Shown here: positions 36,195 to 47,780 of the stretch, piece by piece
How positions within the stretch are numbered: position 1 is the first letter of the stretch
Layout of the letters: each line of letters starts with the position of its first letter
Source of the DNA: Stenopsyche tienmushanensis
Taxonomy: Eukaryota > Arthropoda > Insecta > Trichoptera > Stenopsychidae
Direction of reading: 5' to 3'
DNA: 64,000 nucleotides
Assembly (NCBI GenBank): GCA_008973525.1
Contig: WACJ01000525.1
Coordinates: 1,907,066-1,971,065 of the forward strand
Made by a program: the position numbers and the translations under genes
Notes under the pieces: model-generated
What the model was told of the DNA's origin: nothing
The model's database searches: none
Seen by the model: only the letters and a program-made list of their open reading frames with translations

Positions 36195-36870
36195 GCTTCT
36201 TCAATATCATTACCACCGAGTTTCATTTTGAATGCTCATCCAGGGGGTCTCCTGAATTAACGTAAAGTGTGGGAGATTTATAGAGACTGAGTAGTTTTCT
36301 TCGGGAAACAGTGGAAAACTACTCTAGACGACTTTTTTTAATTCTACTGGAAAGAGCTTTCTGGAGTGCAAAGAGTTCAATCCCTATTTTTCTAGCTAGG
36401 GCGTTGCCGGGCTTGAGTGAAGACATACGTGACGCTTAAGTGCATCTCAGATTCGCTCCTGTACCAACTGAGGGTGTCTTCCCGTCCACGAGCAACTTAC
36501 TCTAGCGAATTCGAGATAGAGTGCTTTCCTATTTCAGGTCGATCCTTTCAGTTCGTCAATTTCAAAATGATATAGAAGTTAACGAAAGACAATACTATTA
36601 ACTTTGCAAAGTGAAGTTCTTCATATGCCTTTCCTCAAGACCTTCTATTAAATTTTCTTCTTGTCCTTGTTCTGTTCCTCTAGCTTCTTGGCTCCGAACC
36701 GGTAAGGTTCATCATGCTCCATATTTTTGGGTAGGGTCGACTATTTAAGAGATAGCGAGTGACAAGCAAGTCATGATTTGTAAAAGTAACAATGAATAGA
36801 AGATAAACTGAGTCACAGCATTGCCAATGATCCGTAAATAAGCACCATTTAAATATCACGCTTTTAACAA
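36195..36870 (+). repeat. Unclassified dispersed family, copy C (longest)
   Basis: Longest copy, with all blocks seen in A, B and D in order: GAATGCTCATCCAG, ACTGGAAAGAGCTTTCTGGA, CCAACTGAGGGTGT, CTTGTTCTGTTCCTCTAGCT and AAGTCATGATTTGTAAAAGT. No poly-A tail, TIR or target duplication was identified. Lies upstream of the first visible DAGL exon. Confidence 0.75.
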
Positions 36871-38023
36871 AAAACGGCATAGAATAACATGTTTAATTCA
36901 ATGAAAATGAGGAATCTAAGGGATCAAAAGAAATATATAAAAAAATAAAATCAATATTAAAAATTAAAAAGATTTAAACAATATATATAGCTAGATTAAT
37001 AGGTATAATTATAAAAATGGTGTAATACGAGTACAATAGCCGAAATCAACTAAGGGTAGTAATTAATGAGAGTCGAGAGCCCTTTGTCTTATTAGTGGAC
37101 ACCATCAGACCAATGGCGATGATATATATTTATACTAAAATTTACATTCAAACAAAATGAGATACATTAAATCCCGGCACTAAATACGAGTTTAGATGCT
37201 AAGGGTTCAAAGTTGTTTACATGTGTATTAAATTAAATTATTAATTACGTCCTTTTTGAAACATTCCTCGGAAACTTAAATATGAAATGTAACATATTTT
37301 AAATAATATAGGTCAGTGGCTAAATTATGCATGTATTCTATTTTATGTATATGCGGAGTCATAAAGCGGATTCTAAGCACTTTGTATGCGGATTGGGCTG
37401 TCGACTACGAACGATGACCCTAAACATGTTTGCCGATAAGCAACCCTATGATGGAATAGTGATATTCGCAAACAATTCAAATCCTGGCGTAAAATTGAAC
37501 CGGATTATATGTACCTGGATCGAATCGGAGTGCCATTGAAAGAAATGACTATACATCGAGGTGACCGCATTTTGACATACGCCCCGACATAATTAAAAGT
37601 TGGCAAACGAACAAAGCAAATTGGTTTATCTCGAAGCGAGAGCGTCGGTGTATAAAAGTAAAGATCTGAAGAGGCTTTAGCGGTGCAAAAGTTTGAAAAA
37701 GTGGAAAAGTTGAAATTAGATGCGAGACTTCGACCGGCTTTTCGAGCGCACTTACATTGGCAGAATGTAATTTGTCCAAAATGTATGTGCCATTTGTATT
37801 TGTAACTATCAGGTAGACGTGATCTACATGGCTTCTAATCTACTGCTTTATGTCTTCATGTGTACATATTTTCTAAACAGATTGCATACAATTTAAAATG
37901 CTTTAAAAGACTTTTAATAAGGAACAGCAAGTAATCATAATTTTAAAACTCGTTATTTTAAAGTATATTAATTTAATTAGGATTTGTTTTGTGGGCTCTT
38001 TTATCGTGTAAATTAATTATTTT

Positions 38024-38153
38024 GCACGTCACCAGACAAATAATTCTAGTGGTGTCAAATCTGGAAACCGTGTGAGCCACAGAAGAGGGCACGTCCCCAG
38101 ACAAAGAAATCCAGCCGTGTCAGATCTGGAGACCGTGCGAGCCACGAAATAGA
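38024..38153 (-). pseudogene. Tandemly duplicated transposase fragment (PDLT-LDFFVW)
   Basis: Two 65-bp units (38024 and 38089) each encode, on the minus strand, a variant of WLARSPDLTRLDFFVWGRA; the second-read copy is WLTRFPDLTPLELFVW then a stop. SPDLTPLDFF-WG is the last-Asp motif of a large insect Tc1/mariner-related transposase group. Because 65 is not a multiple of 3, the duplication shifts frame. Confidence 0.65.
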
Positions 38154-38374
38154 GCCGCCAAATACAAAAACAGTTATTTCATGCTATTACAACCACAGAT
38201 TAAAAAGTTATTACGATTTAAAGGTGAAATTTTGGGTATTTCTTCAGTGTTAAAAAAATATATATTTCGACAACCCTGACACTACAAACATAGGATCTAT
38301 GTGTGAAAGAGAGCAAAAGACCCAACTAACCCCCAAAATTTTTTTGTCGATCCATATACAAAACAGCCTATATA
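38154..38374 (-). mobile_element. Arm of a fold-back/Tc1-mariner-related element
   Basis: Matches each inverted arm of the element at 51287-52923: CAGTTATTTC, TTTAGGGTATTT-like, CAACCCTGACACT, then TTTTTGTCGATCCATAT and the CATCCTGTATA-type end. It joins directly to the transposase fragment at 38024-38153, linking the arms to that transposase group. Confidence 0.6.
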
Positions 38375-39570
38375 GTCTGAAATCAAAATGTTAATAGAAT
38401 CATTGTGTATCGTAAATAAGCATCATTAACATAACATATATAAAATGAAACGTATCTTTAAGTCTAGGAATTACCCAGCAGTCGTCTTTGTATCAACATT
38501 TTCATTTCTATATATTTCTTTATTCTTTCTCTTCAATTTCAATGTTATTTTAAATGTACAACATCATTCTAAAGCAAAGTTTCAATATGAATGTATATTT
38601 GGTTCAATGCTGAGTGTTTTTCAAAAAATCGTCTCGGGATTGTGGCTATTTTTAAGGGCATCCCCTCGGGACAAATGATATTAAATAATTAAAAAAATAC
38701 ATATCCACACCCCATTTGCCCCTTCATTGTAATCATAAAAGATTACGATATAGCAAATAGCTCACACGTGAACGGATTAGAGCCCTCGTTTAAATAAATT
38801 CAGTACAAACGAGGAGTGCGATTCATTACTCCAGCAGAATATTACATGAAATATTCCAGCAAATCTGCGTTCTTACAAACCGTAAAATTATTCGCTGCGT
38901 TTAACGTTCCTTCAAACGGAAAATCCGGATGTTTATTTTATTCCGCTCGTTATTTTCCGTTTCTACTAAATAATTCATTTACTCGGGCAATTCAATAAAC
39001 TCTCATTGGATACGATTACTGCCCCCGAAATTCGCAAGTCCTCCAATGGTGGACCAAATAATTATTTGGCAACTTTTTCTGCAGATTGATTCGAAAGAAC
39101 TTAGAGCACAATGGAGGCCCTCGGGTATCGAATTAAGCGACGCACCCCCGACGGAAGGTCCTCGTCATTAATTTCGTCTCGGGGTACCCAAATTTAGGAG
39201 GAATCACGAGCTAAAATTAATTCTGTTGTAATATCAACAGCGAAGAGAAGAAAATTGGTAGCGAGCAATTGCTATCTCTAATTATCAACTCTATTCGTAT
39301 CAAATATTGCAAACAATTTGGTTGGGGAAATGCGAGAGAAACTAACATAGTCGCCGGAATGAATCTAATATCCAGATAGCATAAATGAAAACATACAAAT
39401 ATGAATTGCTATAGTTATTGAGCATATGAAGCCACGATTTCGATTTAAATACAATAGAAAAAAAGCAAAAGTTTAACTTTGAGCTGTAATGAAATTAGCA
39501 AAAAACCAAAAAAATGAATAGTTAGGATGTGTGCAGAAAAGAAGGCAACGCATTTGAGCTTCATCAGAAG

Positions 39571-40281
39571 TAGGGAATCCAATCTCGGGATCCCGGACAG
39601 TTTTAGGTGCTCATGAATCCCGGGATTAGTAAACATAATCCCGAAAAAATCGAGATTGAATTTTTTATCTAACGGAAATCGTACACCTAAATCGAGACAT
39701 TCTTGCCGAAATCTAGATGCTTGGAAACAGTGGCATAACTACTAATTGACGAGCTTAGGCGACACCTAGGGGCAGAAACTGTCTAATCTATGTATACATA
39801 TATATTTTTCATGTGTGTTGTTGTATAAACCTTTCCCTACCGGTGATGTATTTACTACACCTCGACGAATAATGGGAATATCGATATGAAATATAATAGA
39901 TACGGGCTTCAGAATTTTTGTATTCCTCCGTAATATAATTACAAATCACATCAAAGTATTATAGTATATAAGTATTCATCTGCAGCGACGGAAATAAATA
40001 ATTTGTCGGGAAATCGGGAATTTTGTGATTTTTAGTCCGTGTCTCAGCAGAAAAGAATTTTATCAGTCGCATTGATGGTGTTATACGAAAATGAGGGCTC
40101 ACGCGATCATCAACTCAAACTAGCATTTAAATATCTGATGACGATACCTCCAACGAGTGTGGAGGCTGAGCGTGCATTTTCAGCAGCAAGTTGCCTGACT
40201 TCCAAAATCAGATCCAGACTAAATGATAAAAAAATCGATGCTTTAATGTTACTTCGGGCATATTTTCAAAATAATATTTGA
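39571..40281 (+). mobile_element. hAT element, same family, 3' end lost
   Basis: Begins TAGGGAATCCAATCTCGGGA and continues through the family's CATCACCGGTAG-type and CTGCAG-type blocks to a transposase fragment. A block of about 60 bp near 39730-39790 (GGCATAACTACTAATTGACG and following) is absent from the copy at 28.5 kb, so it is a secondary insertion. The right terminus is not recognisable. Confidence 0.8.
40039..40281 (+). pseudogene. hAT transposase C-terminal fragment
   Basis: Encodes LKLAFKYLMTIPPTSVEAER, then AFSAASCLTSKIRSRLNDKK and IDALMLLRAYF. This is the hAT dimerisation domain, near-identical in pattern to 28075-28302, with slightly more upstream sequence (ENEGSRDHQLKLAFKYL). 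Catalytic region missing. Confidence 0.85.
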
Positions 40282-41319
40282 ATTTTTTTAGTGTTAAATG
40301 AACTTTTTGCAATATAGAAGTATTTTTCCGTATTTAATTGGATAAAATAAGATATGCTTATTTAACATGTTAATTCATTAATAATTTTGGAACGAATAAA
40401 TGGAAAATAATGATAAATAAAAGCTGGATCCCATACCTACGACGTACGAAGAGATCTGAAAAATGGAGATGCATTAGTAGGGGTTCGTTTACTTAGAAGA
40501 ATTTTAGGAAAGCTCACCGGAACGGAATGAATCAGGGTCTGATTCTACTTTCAAAGTTCTAAGTATCCAAAGAGGCTCGTATCTGTTTACCTGCACCATA
40601 TATTGTAATCCCTTAGACACGCGAACTTTGGAGGCTTAGAAGAGCTAAGTAAACTGTTGGTTTTGGGCAGTACGCCAAGAAAAACAAGCAGGGGACAAAA
40701 TATTAGCCAATGAAGTGGAATAATCAGCTAAAATACTTATAGGCCAAAGTGAATGGATCGAATAAGTCCAAAAAGGTTTCATTAAAAAATCATACAAACC
40801 ATATAGAGTTAATGCCCTTTTCTTTTTTTAATTTAAAATTTAGATATAGAAGAATAGAAAATTATTTTCATGTTAATAACACAAATTATGAATAAGTCTT
40901 AGAATTGACGGAAAGATTTGTATCACGGTCTTTCTTCGTAGTAAGTAAAGAATCTCTGTAGTAGATGCTTTAAAGATCGACGCCTTCGAGAATGGAAAGT
41001 TGGCTGAGAGCAGTGGTCGAAAAAATACGTATTTTTTCCAGTATCTTCAAGCCTTGACCATGCAAAGTCTCGCAGTTGGGATCACTTTCTATCTTCAGCC
41101 GAAAATAATATATCTCAAATAAATCAACTAACTTTTATTTATTTTTCAAAAATAGGAACTCTCCAATTTAAAGCCGCTGAAATGATGAAATCCAATTTGG
41201 AAGTCATGGACATGCATGGCGATCTCTTACCATTTACATATGATATGAAACTCGAATTTCACCGTACAAAGTTCTACGTTAGACCAAAAAAGGCACTGAA
41301 CGTGTGGACCCAATATGTA

Positions 41320-41410
41320 TGTATGCTTTTTTATGTGATTTTCGAAAATTATGGATTGTATCTATCGCATAAAAAGAGAGTCGATTTAAATCGAATAAAA
41401 ATCTATTTTA
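41320..41410 (+). repeat. Possible Tigger-like terminal fragment
   Basis: TTTTTTATGTGATTTTCGAA and ATCGCATAAAAAGAGAGTCG resemble the TTATGCGATTTTGAAG words of the Tigger-like copies. No transposase motif adjoins. Confidence 0.3.
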
Positions 41411-43769
41411 GGTTTGTACGCCTATTTTGTCTGATGCAGATATTTTTTGTGATACGGAGAAAATCAGTGTCGGAAAATAGGATTATCAGTTGACGGTGTG
41501 ATGGATGGTGGATTAGCAGAAGATGGATTAACAGGTGTTCGAGTGGAACGTTAGGGGACAAGAAGGGTCAATAAGTCGCATTCACCTTTGACTTAATTGA
41601 TCAAATACGGAATCAACTTATGATAATCCCTTTCAAAAGGCACAATCAATTCATTCGTAAGTCACGTCCTGTAAGCCATTGTACAAATGTCAATGATAGA
41701 TAGATCAACCTCTATTTTCACCAGATGCAATTACTCCATTGTGAAGCCAAGGAAGCGAGTATTCATCCGCAAATGACGAAAAGAAACGATAGCATCCGAA
41801 GAAATCAATTCGTGTGAAAAGCGGAAAAAGCAAAAACAGTTTACGAGGAGTTTTGCAAGAAAAAAAAGTCCAGTCGTCTATCGCTAATCTTCCAAAAAAG
41901 GTCGGATTAAAGTATAAAAGGTAGGAAAATAAAGAAAAAAATTCGTCCTCCAAAATTAAATCAAGATTTAAGGGCTAAAAGAAAGCCCCGGTTAGGGACC
42001 ACTCACTTAGCAAAATATCAAAGGACGACCGGATACGGATTCGTATATATTTATAAATATCTCGAGACATCACTGTCCTTCCGTCGACATGAAAAAGTGG
42101 CATATTTCGATAGTAAAGGCTTGAAAAATTCCGAAAGAAATTTATGGTCAAATCTTCTTTGATATATTAAAGGCGAATGATTGACGTGACGTGCAATCAT
42201 CTAAGTAAAAAGGGGGCGTTTGGGTCATGGCCAAAATGTTTTCAATTGCAATTCCATTCTATTTAAAAATACATTACATCGTATAATACTTTCAAGCGAT
42301 ATATGATTCATACATCGGCAAAATCAATAACAACAAAGAAACAATTCATTTGCTTTCTATCATTTTTTAACTCTATCAATCCGTGCTAAATATTCCAGAT
42401 TTAACGAAAATTTGTTTTCATCATTAAATGTTTGCAAATTTACATTGATGGTAGCTCTGGGAGCGATCGTATTACACGAACGGCCAACAAATTACATTAG
42501 CTCTTTCCATATTTACAATGTAACATTTTTTTAGGGTGTACTCGATTTCGAAAAGGCAAGCACTTACTTAGCCCCTTGATCTAAAATATCGTACGACGTG
42601 CGTTCAACGAAATCCAACAAAATCGAGCAAAACATGAGCGAGGTCCTGGTGCGTTTATCAGTATAAAAATAATAAGCATCTTCTGACTCACATTTCAAAT
42701 ATAAATAGCACGAATCGTGATCCACATTCAGCAAATTGAAATATAATCTCATTGATTTATAATTCATATTTTTTACCTGTACAATATAAAGATGCTATTG
42801 ATTCCAGCCTAATCATAGTAAAAAGGGTTAAACGCAATACATACATTGTATTTACAAAGTTCATTCTAATCTTGGACGTCAAATTCTATATATTTTTTAA
42901 CTCGTTCATCGCTACGTCCACCAGATATGCGCGACGGGCGTTCCCCCGCGTAATTTCGGTGGACATTTTCTTCCTCCGCTTAAATATTAATACGATTTAA
43001 CAAGTTATTTAATTTATATTTGATGGAATTAGCACATGTAAATACAAAATAAGTAGAATATAAAAATATATATTATTTATAACATATAAAGACATAAAAT
43101 TATGTCAAAAATAGAATATAACTTTATATTATGTAGCATGGTATTCATTAAAACAGTTCAAACACATATAAGGTGATTTTGGATAATTAGGTCAATATAT
43201 TGCGACCTTCTTTAATTTTTTGCTTCCTGGCGATCGAGAATTTATCTCATCTTTTTATAACACAGAGTACAACTCCTTTTAATAGATTTGCCTTGCGGAT
43301 TTTTATCAATTTCTAAGCCCTGAACCCTTTCTTCTTTTTATTGTCGGGCCTAGCATTTTCCAACCACAACCATTCTTTTATTAGAAGTTCCCGGAATTTT
43401 ATGATTTGAGTATAAAAAAATACTGATATATACGTATTTCTATAAAGACTTACAAATGTTAACTTTACACGTTGAACATCTTTATATAATATCTTCCAGA
43501 CGACAACTGTCTGAATATCTTTCGAGATCGACTTAAAAACATGCATTCTTAACCTTGTCTGTTCGCAATTGATTATCTTCACTTTATTTTCGTTAGTTTA
43601 GCTAATGACAGAGTAATTGGTGAAGATTATCAATCTAAGATAAATAACGTCTCAGAGAAGATGTGCGACATCTCGCATTCTTCATGTTTATCCCGTGCGT
43701 TATAATATCACATCGCTATTCGTTTTGTTTACGCTCCAAATATCATATTTGGGCCCCGTGAGAAACAAC

Positions 43770-43800
43770 ACTGATTCAGACTGGGCGACGAAAGTGTTAA
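43770..43800 (-). repeat. piggyBac-like terminus
   Basis: The minus strand starts TTAACACTTTCGTCGCCCAG, consistent with a piggyBac-type end. No partner found. Confidence 0.35.
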
Positions 43801-44773
43801 GATCATGTTATTTGGCATCATGCTTTATTAACATTTATCATTCAGTGCTATTATTTTTGTAAGCACAATAAGTCCTTAATACAAATTTACTACAAGTAAC
43901 AAGTCCAAATCTTCAGTAAAGCCCAGAAGCTTAACATTTAGAACAACTAAAATCAACAGGAATGAAGAGCTCAATGAAAAGATATTCAAAGGAGACAATA
44001 AAATCGCTTACGAGACTTCGTCCTGTTGACACTTTCTTGTTTGAAAATACAATATTCAAGATGGTTGCTTGTATAATACGCAAGCCTTTCAAGATATTTG
44101 CTCTTTCTTAATCTGAGATCTCAATTTTTGTATTTTATAGGTCTTACAAGACACAAAATAATATAGGAGCCAATATGAGATGTTTGACTACTCCAAGCGA
44201 GTGAATTTGTAATCATTTAGTGTGATGTACCATGAAATTTATGATCTATGAAAAATTTATCTCAAGATTATAAATCATTTTTATTTTCAAAAATTTTCTG
44301 AATATCCATTTTTTTAATATAGGTAGCTTTCTAGCGTATTATTAAGTATTCTATAAATTCTCAAAGTGTCTCATGGTGTTCTGAAGTGATTAAGGCTATT
44401 CCCATTAATTTTTGAAAACAATATCTAAAATGCTGTAAGTTAACTATAAAATAAATGAAAATTTGTCCAAAATACATGGAGGAAAATTCCATTAAATATA
44501 CATGTACATTAAAGCATCGAAGGGGGTGTTTTGCTTTGGGTAGACCTTAAAATGTAATGATGTATACAAAATACGGTCCTGGGGAGCTCTTGAGATATCC
44601 GGGTGGTAAAGTGGGCTGACTATGTATTCCTCAAAGTCCTAGAATGCGATTGAGTAAAATTTTGGAACGCATGGTCTTCAACATAAATGAGGAATGGAGG
44701 AAGCCTATGTTTTATGCAAGTTAAAATTTGGTCCTGATCGCACAGAGTATACAATATTTTAGTATATCGAACA

Positions 44774-44792
44774 AACAGACAGACAGACAGAC
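44774..44792 (+). repeat. (ACAG)n simple repeat, possible retroposon tail
   Basis: Four to five ACAG units follow about 250 bp of moderately GC-rich sequence. Tetranucleotide tails are typical of RTE-type LINE/SINE 3' ends, but no reverse-transcriptase or pol III promoter was recognised, so only the simple repeat is certain. Confidence 0.5.
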
Positions 44793-45030
44793 AAATAATA
44801 CATTTCACTATTGAATTAAGCTCTGACAATCATTTTTATAATATAAAAATATTGGTTATTTTTACTTTTCTTTTTAAAGTATATCAATAGGTATTTTACT
44901 AGAGAAGTTTTTATAATATCTTCATATCGTAACATATGGTTAAATTACGATTAGGTCACATAAATAGATATTTTTGAAATGAGGAAGGGTATATAAATGA
45001 AGAAGTAAATCATTTGTAAATAGATATCCC

Positions 45031-45100
45031 TATCCAACTTTATTGATCGTGTTTAATGCTTGAAACTGGAAACTAAGCTAAATCTGTAACGAGAATATTA
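45031..45100 (+). repeat. Short dispersed repeat pair, copy 1
   Basis: CCAACTTTATTGATCGT followed by GAAACTGGAAACT and TAAATCTGTA recurs in the same orientation at 50036-50105. Family unknown. Confidence 0.5.
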
Positions 45101-46772
45101 ATACTACAAATCTCCCAAATTTCCTGGTATAGTTTTATTTAAACTATCTATTGTTTATGCAAAACATACGGAGATTATAAAAAAATCAATAAGTACAAAA
45201 ACGTCAATTGTTTTTTAAAATTAGCAAAAAATTATTGTTAATGAATTGGGAAGAAAATAAGACAACTTTTATATAATATTTGGCGTGTTGGTAATTTTAC
45301 ACTTGATTTCGCAAATGTTCACGCCGACCATGAACGAGGACAAGAGGGGAAACAGATTGGTAAATGAGGGACAAGAGCAATTATGGAATGGCGTGCAACA
45401 GGAATAAGGGAGCTTATGAAGAGATTAAATACGGGGTTGGGCCCAAAACCAATGCCATTAATTTTTCGTTTATTTTGGATATTAACATAAAAAGGACAAT
45501 GCGCATTTTAAAATGAATTATAATCCGTATCATGAAGACCGCCGAAAGGCTTCCATTGGATGTAATTAACATAAATTACATAAAATTCGTAAATCATTCT
45601 GTTTGTGACCAGTTTTGGGCACAATGGATTAATTGGTCTGCCGTTTTCTCGTTAGCTCAATTAGAACATTTCCTAATACAGGCAAGTCGGCGCTAACAAG
45701 GAAAAGTTAAATCAGTTACAAATTTCAGACTGCGAACTGTGTTAACATTATTCTGTGGCAGCAGTGAAATTTGTCGCTTAATTTAAATTTAAGCATTTGT
45801 TCAGTGTCCTGCATGCTAAAAAAAAACGACAATATGTTTTGATGTTCCTAATGTATTGAAATTGATAACTTTGAATTATGTCTTATGGCAATAAATAAGA
45901 TGTATAGTCTCCACAGAAATGTTTCCGTGCGATTTAAGCCACATCTGAACCGAGCAAATAAATCTTCAGACACCTGGTAATGATGAATCAGCTCCTTGGG
46001 GAGTGGCCCCCTTACCAAAAAGAAGAACAAACTTCGAGATTTCCAAACTAAGCTCTCCATCGTAATATTTGTTTCATGGCATAAAATGCCAACATAAAAC
46101 ATGTTATTTCATCAGTATTATTATGAGCCGTCTTCGCTAAGTATATAAAACTCGAAAAATAGAACTCTTAAGTACCTTATGGATGCGACATCATAGATGG
46201 ACGAATTTAAGTTGTATAAATCGTTGGAAAGTGTCCAAATGAGAATTTGATCCTCCACTTTGATGACGCAATCGATTCTAGCCGTCAAATTCGTCCTCAT
46301 CTTTCCATTATGACTCTATTTATCAACGTCAATATGGCGGCGAATATACAAGAGCAGCGTCGCAAGGACATGTTCCGGAATACTAAGACGACATTTTAGT
46401 CCATCGGTAGTGCATAAATTCCAGTTGCAACACTATAATTGGACGTGCAGTTAGGACATGGAACATACATCACATCATCAAATATGCATCAGCCTCTGGA
46501 GTGTCCTGGAGTTTCTCACCCCTCGAGTTCTTCTGCCCGCGGGTGATGTAAGAAAGGGTAACTAAACTTCTGCATTCGGAAACACGCCCTACCTTTTAGC
46601 ACTGTCTACTTCAATTGCATTTACACATACGGACGAGGGGTGCTTTTTTTGTAGCCAACAAAAAAAGTCGAAAATATGCCCACGATGACCAATAGAAATC
46701 AGATAAAAACAAATTCACAAGCTCTTTTATATATAATAGTATTATTCATATCATTCACAAAAATACGCTGTC

Positions 46773-47780
46773 CAGTTTACTCTGGATTATCCGGGTGCAG
46801 ATTATCCGGTTTTTGGATTATTAAACCATTTTTGTGCGGTAAATGTGTTCCGCGGAAAATCACACAAAAAAAGCTATGACTTACATAGAAAAAGATTTTA
46901 AAAAATTCAGTCGTCATTTTTAAAGTCAGTCATTTCATTTTTATTCAGTCAAGTAGTTGGAATTTTGAAAATTCCTTTGGTAATGTATTCTTAAAAAAAA
47001 TGCAAAAAAACGAAATATTTTTTTTCAAAAATCTAAACCAGAATAAAGGACGTGGTCTTAATTCAACGATAGCAGATGCAATATGATTTACAGTTCCAAT
47101 TTTTTTTTTCCAAATGTTGGTTAGTGTTGATGATTTATTTTATTTATCAAAATCTTCCTACCAATTATTATAGCTAGAAAGGAACGCGGATGGAGAAGGA
47201 GATTTTTGAAGATTGGTTCAAGAAGAAATGGATTCCAGTAGTATAAGATTTTAAAAATTAAGGGATTACCACAGAAAGCAGTATTGTTTTGCCCATTCTC
47301 ATTCGAACGAAAGGATATTGAAAATAAGCGATAAACTTATGGTTGCAAAATGTTTGCCCCCTAATGTGATATCTTTAATCCAACCCATGGAACAAGGCGT
47401 TATAGCATCAATGAAACGTCTTTATCTTTAATTTAATCATTTTCTGGAGAAAAAATACAATATTGGACGTTATACATAGAATAACACAATCTTGTTTAAA
47501 AGTAAAGCAAGAATTTTTTGTTCGATGATAGAGAAAGATATAACTGAAATATGTGAATTATTGGAAAAGTTAAAATGTTTTGGATAGGGAAAACATCGAG
47601 GAGTGGCTCGATCATGATTTAATTGATCTAGGTTTTGAGTTCATGGATGATACAGATATCCTTTTTTTTTTGTTTCTCAAGAGGAAGAAAATGAGAGTGA
47701 CATTAGTAGTGAAGAAGAGGCTGGCCATTGAAGTCTCGCAGCTGAGTTCATTTTTCTTAAAGATTTATAAATAAAAATCA
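46773..47780 (+). mobile_element. pogo/Tigger remnant with transposase fossil
   Basis: Starts near CAGTTTACTCTGGATTATCC and the repeated ATTATCCGG words typical of Tigger-type ends. 47190-47437 reads EKEIFEDWFKKKWIPVV, then, with stops and a frame change, [20 protein letters not shown] plus RLY, the conserved NVT-LIQPMDQGVI block of Tigger/jerky transposases. 47586-47640 reads IEEWLDHDLIDLGFEFMDD, like the acidic C-terminus. Multiple stops and shifts make it non-functional. Confidence 0.8.
47190..47437 (+). pseudogene. Tigger/jerky transposase DDE-domain fossil
   Basis: The F-DWF-K-(F/W)IP-V and [19 protein letters not shown] blocks flank the region where the DNAPSH motif should lie, which is degraded and frameshifted. 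Known family role: pogo-group cut-and-paste transposase. Confidence 0.8.

Noticed and set aside
42889..42985. GC-richer stretch (ATATGCGCGACGGGCGTTCC) as a possible exon
   Set aside because: No splice-bounded frame with recognisable protein similarity on either strand.
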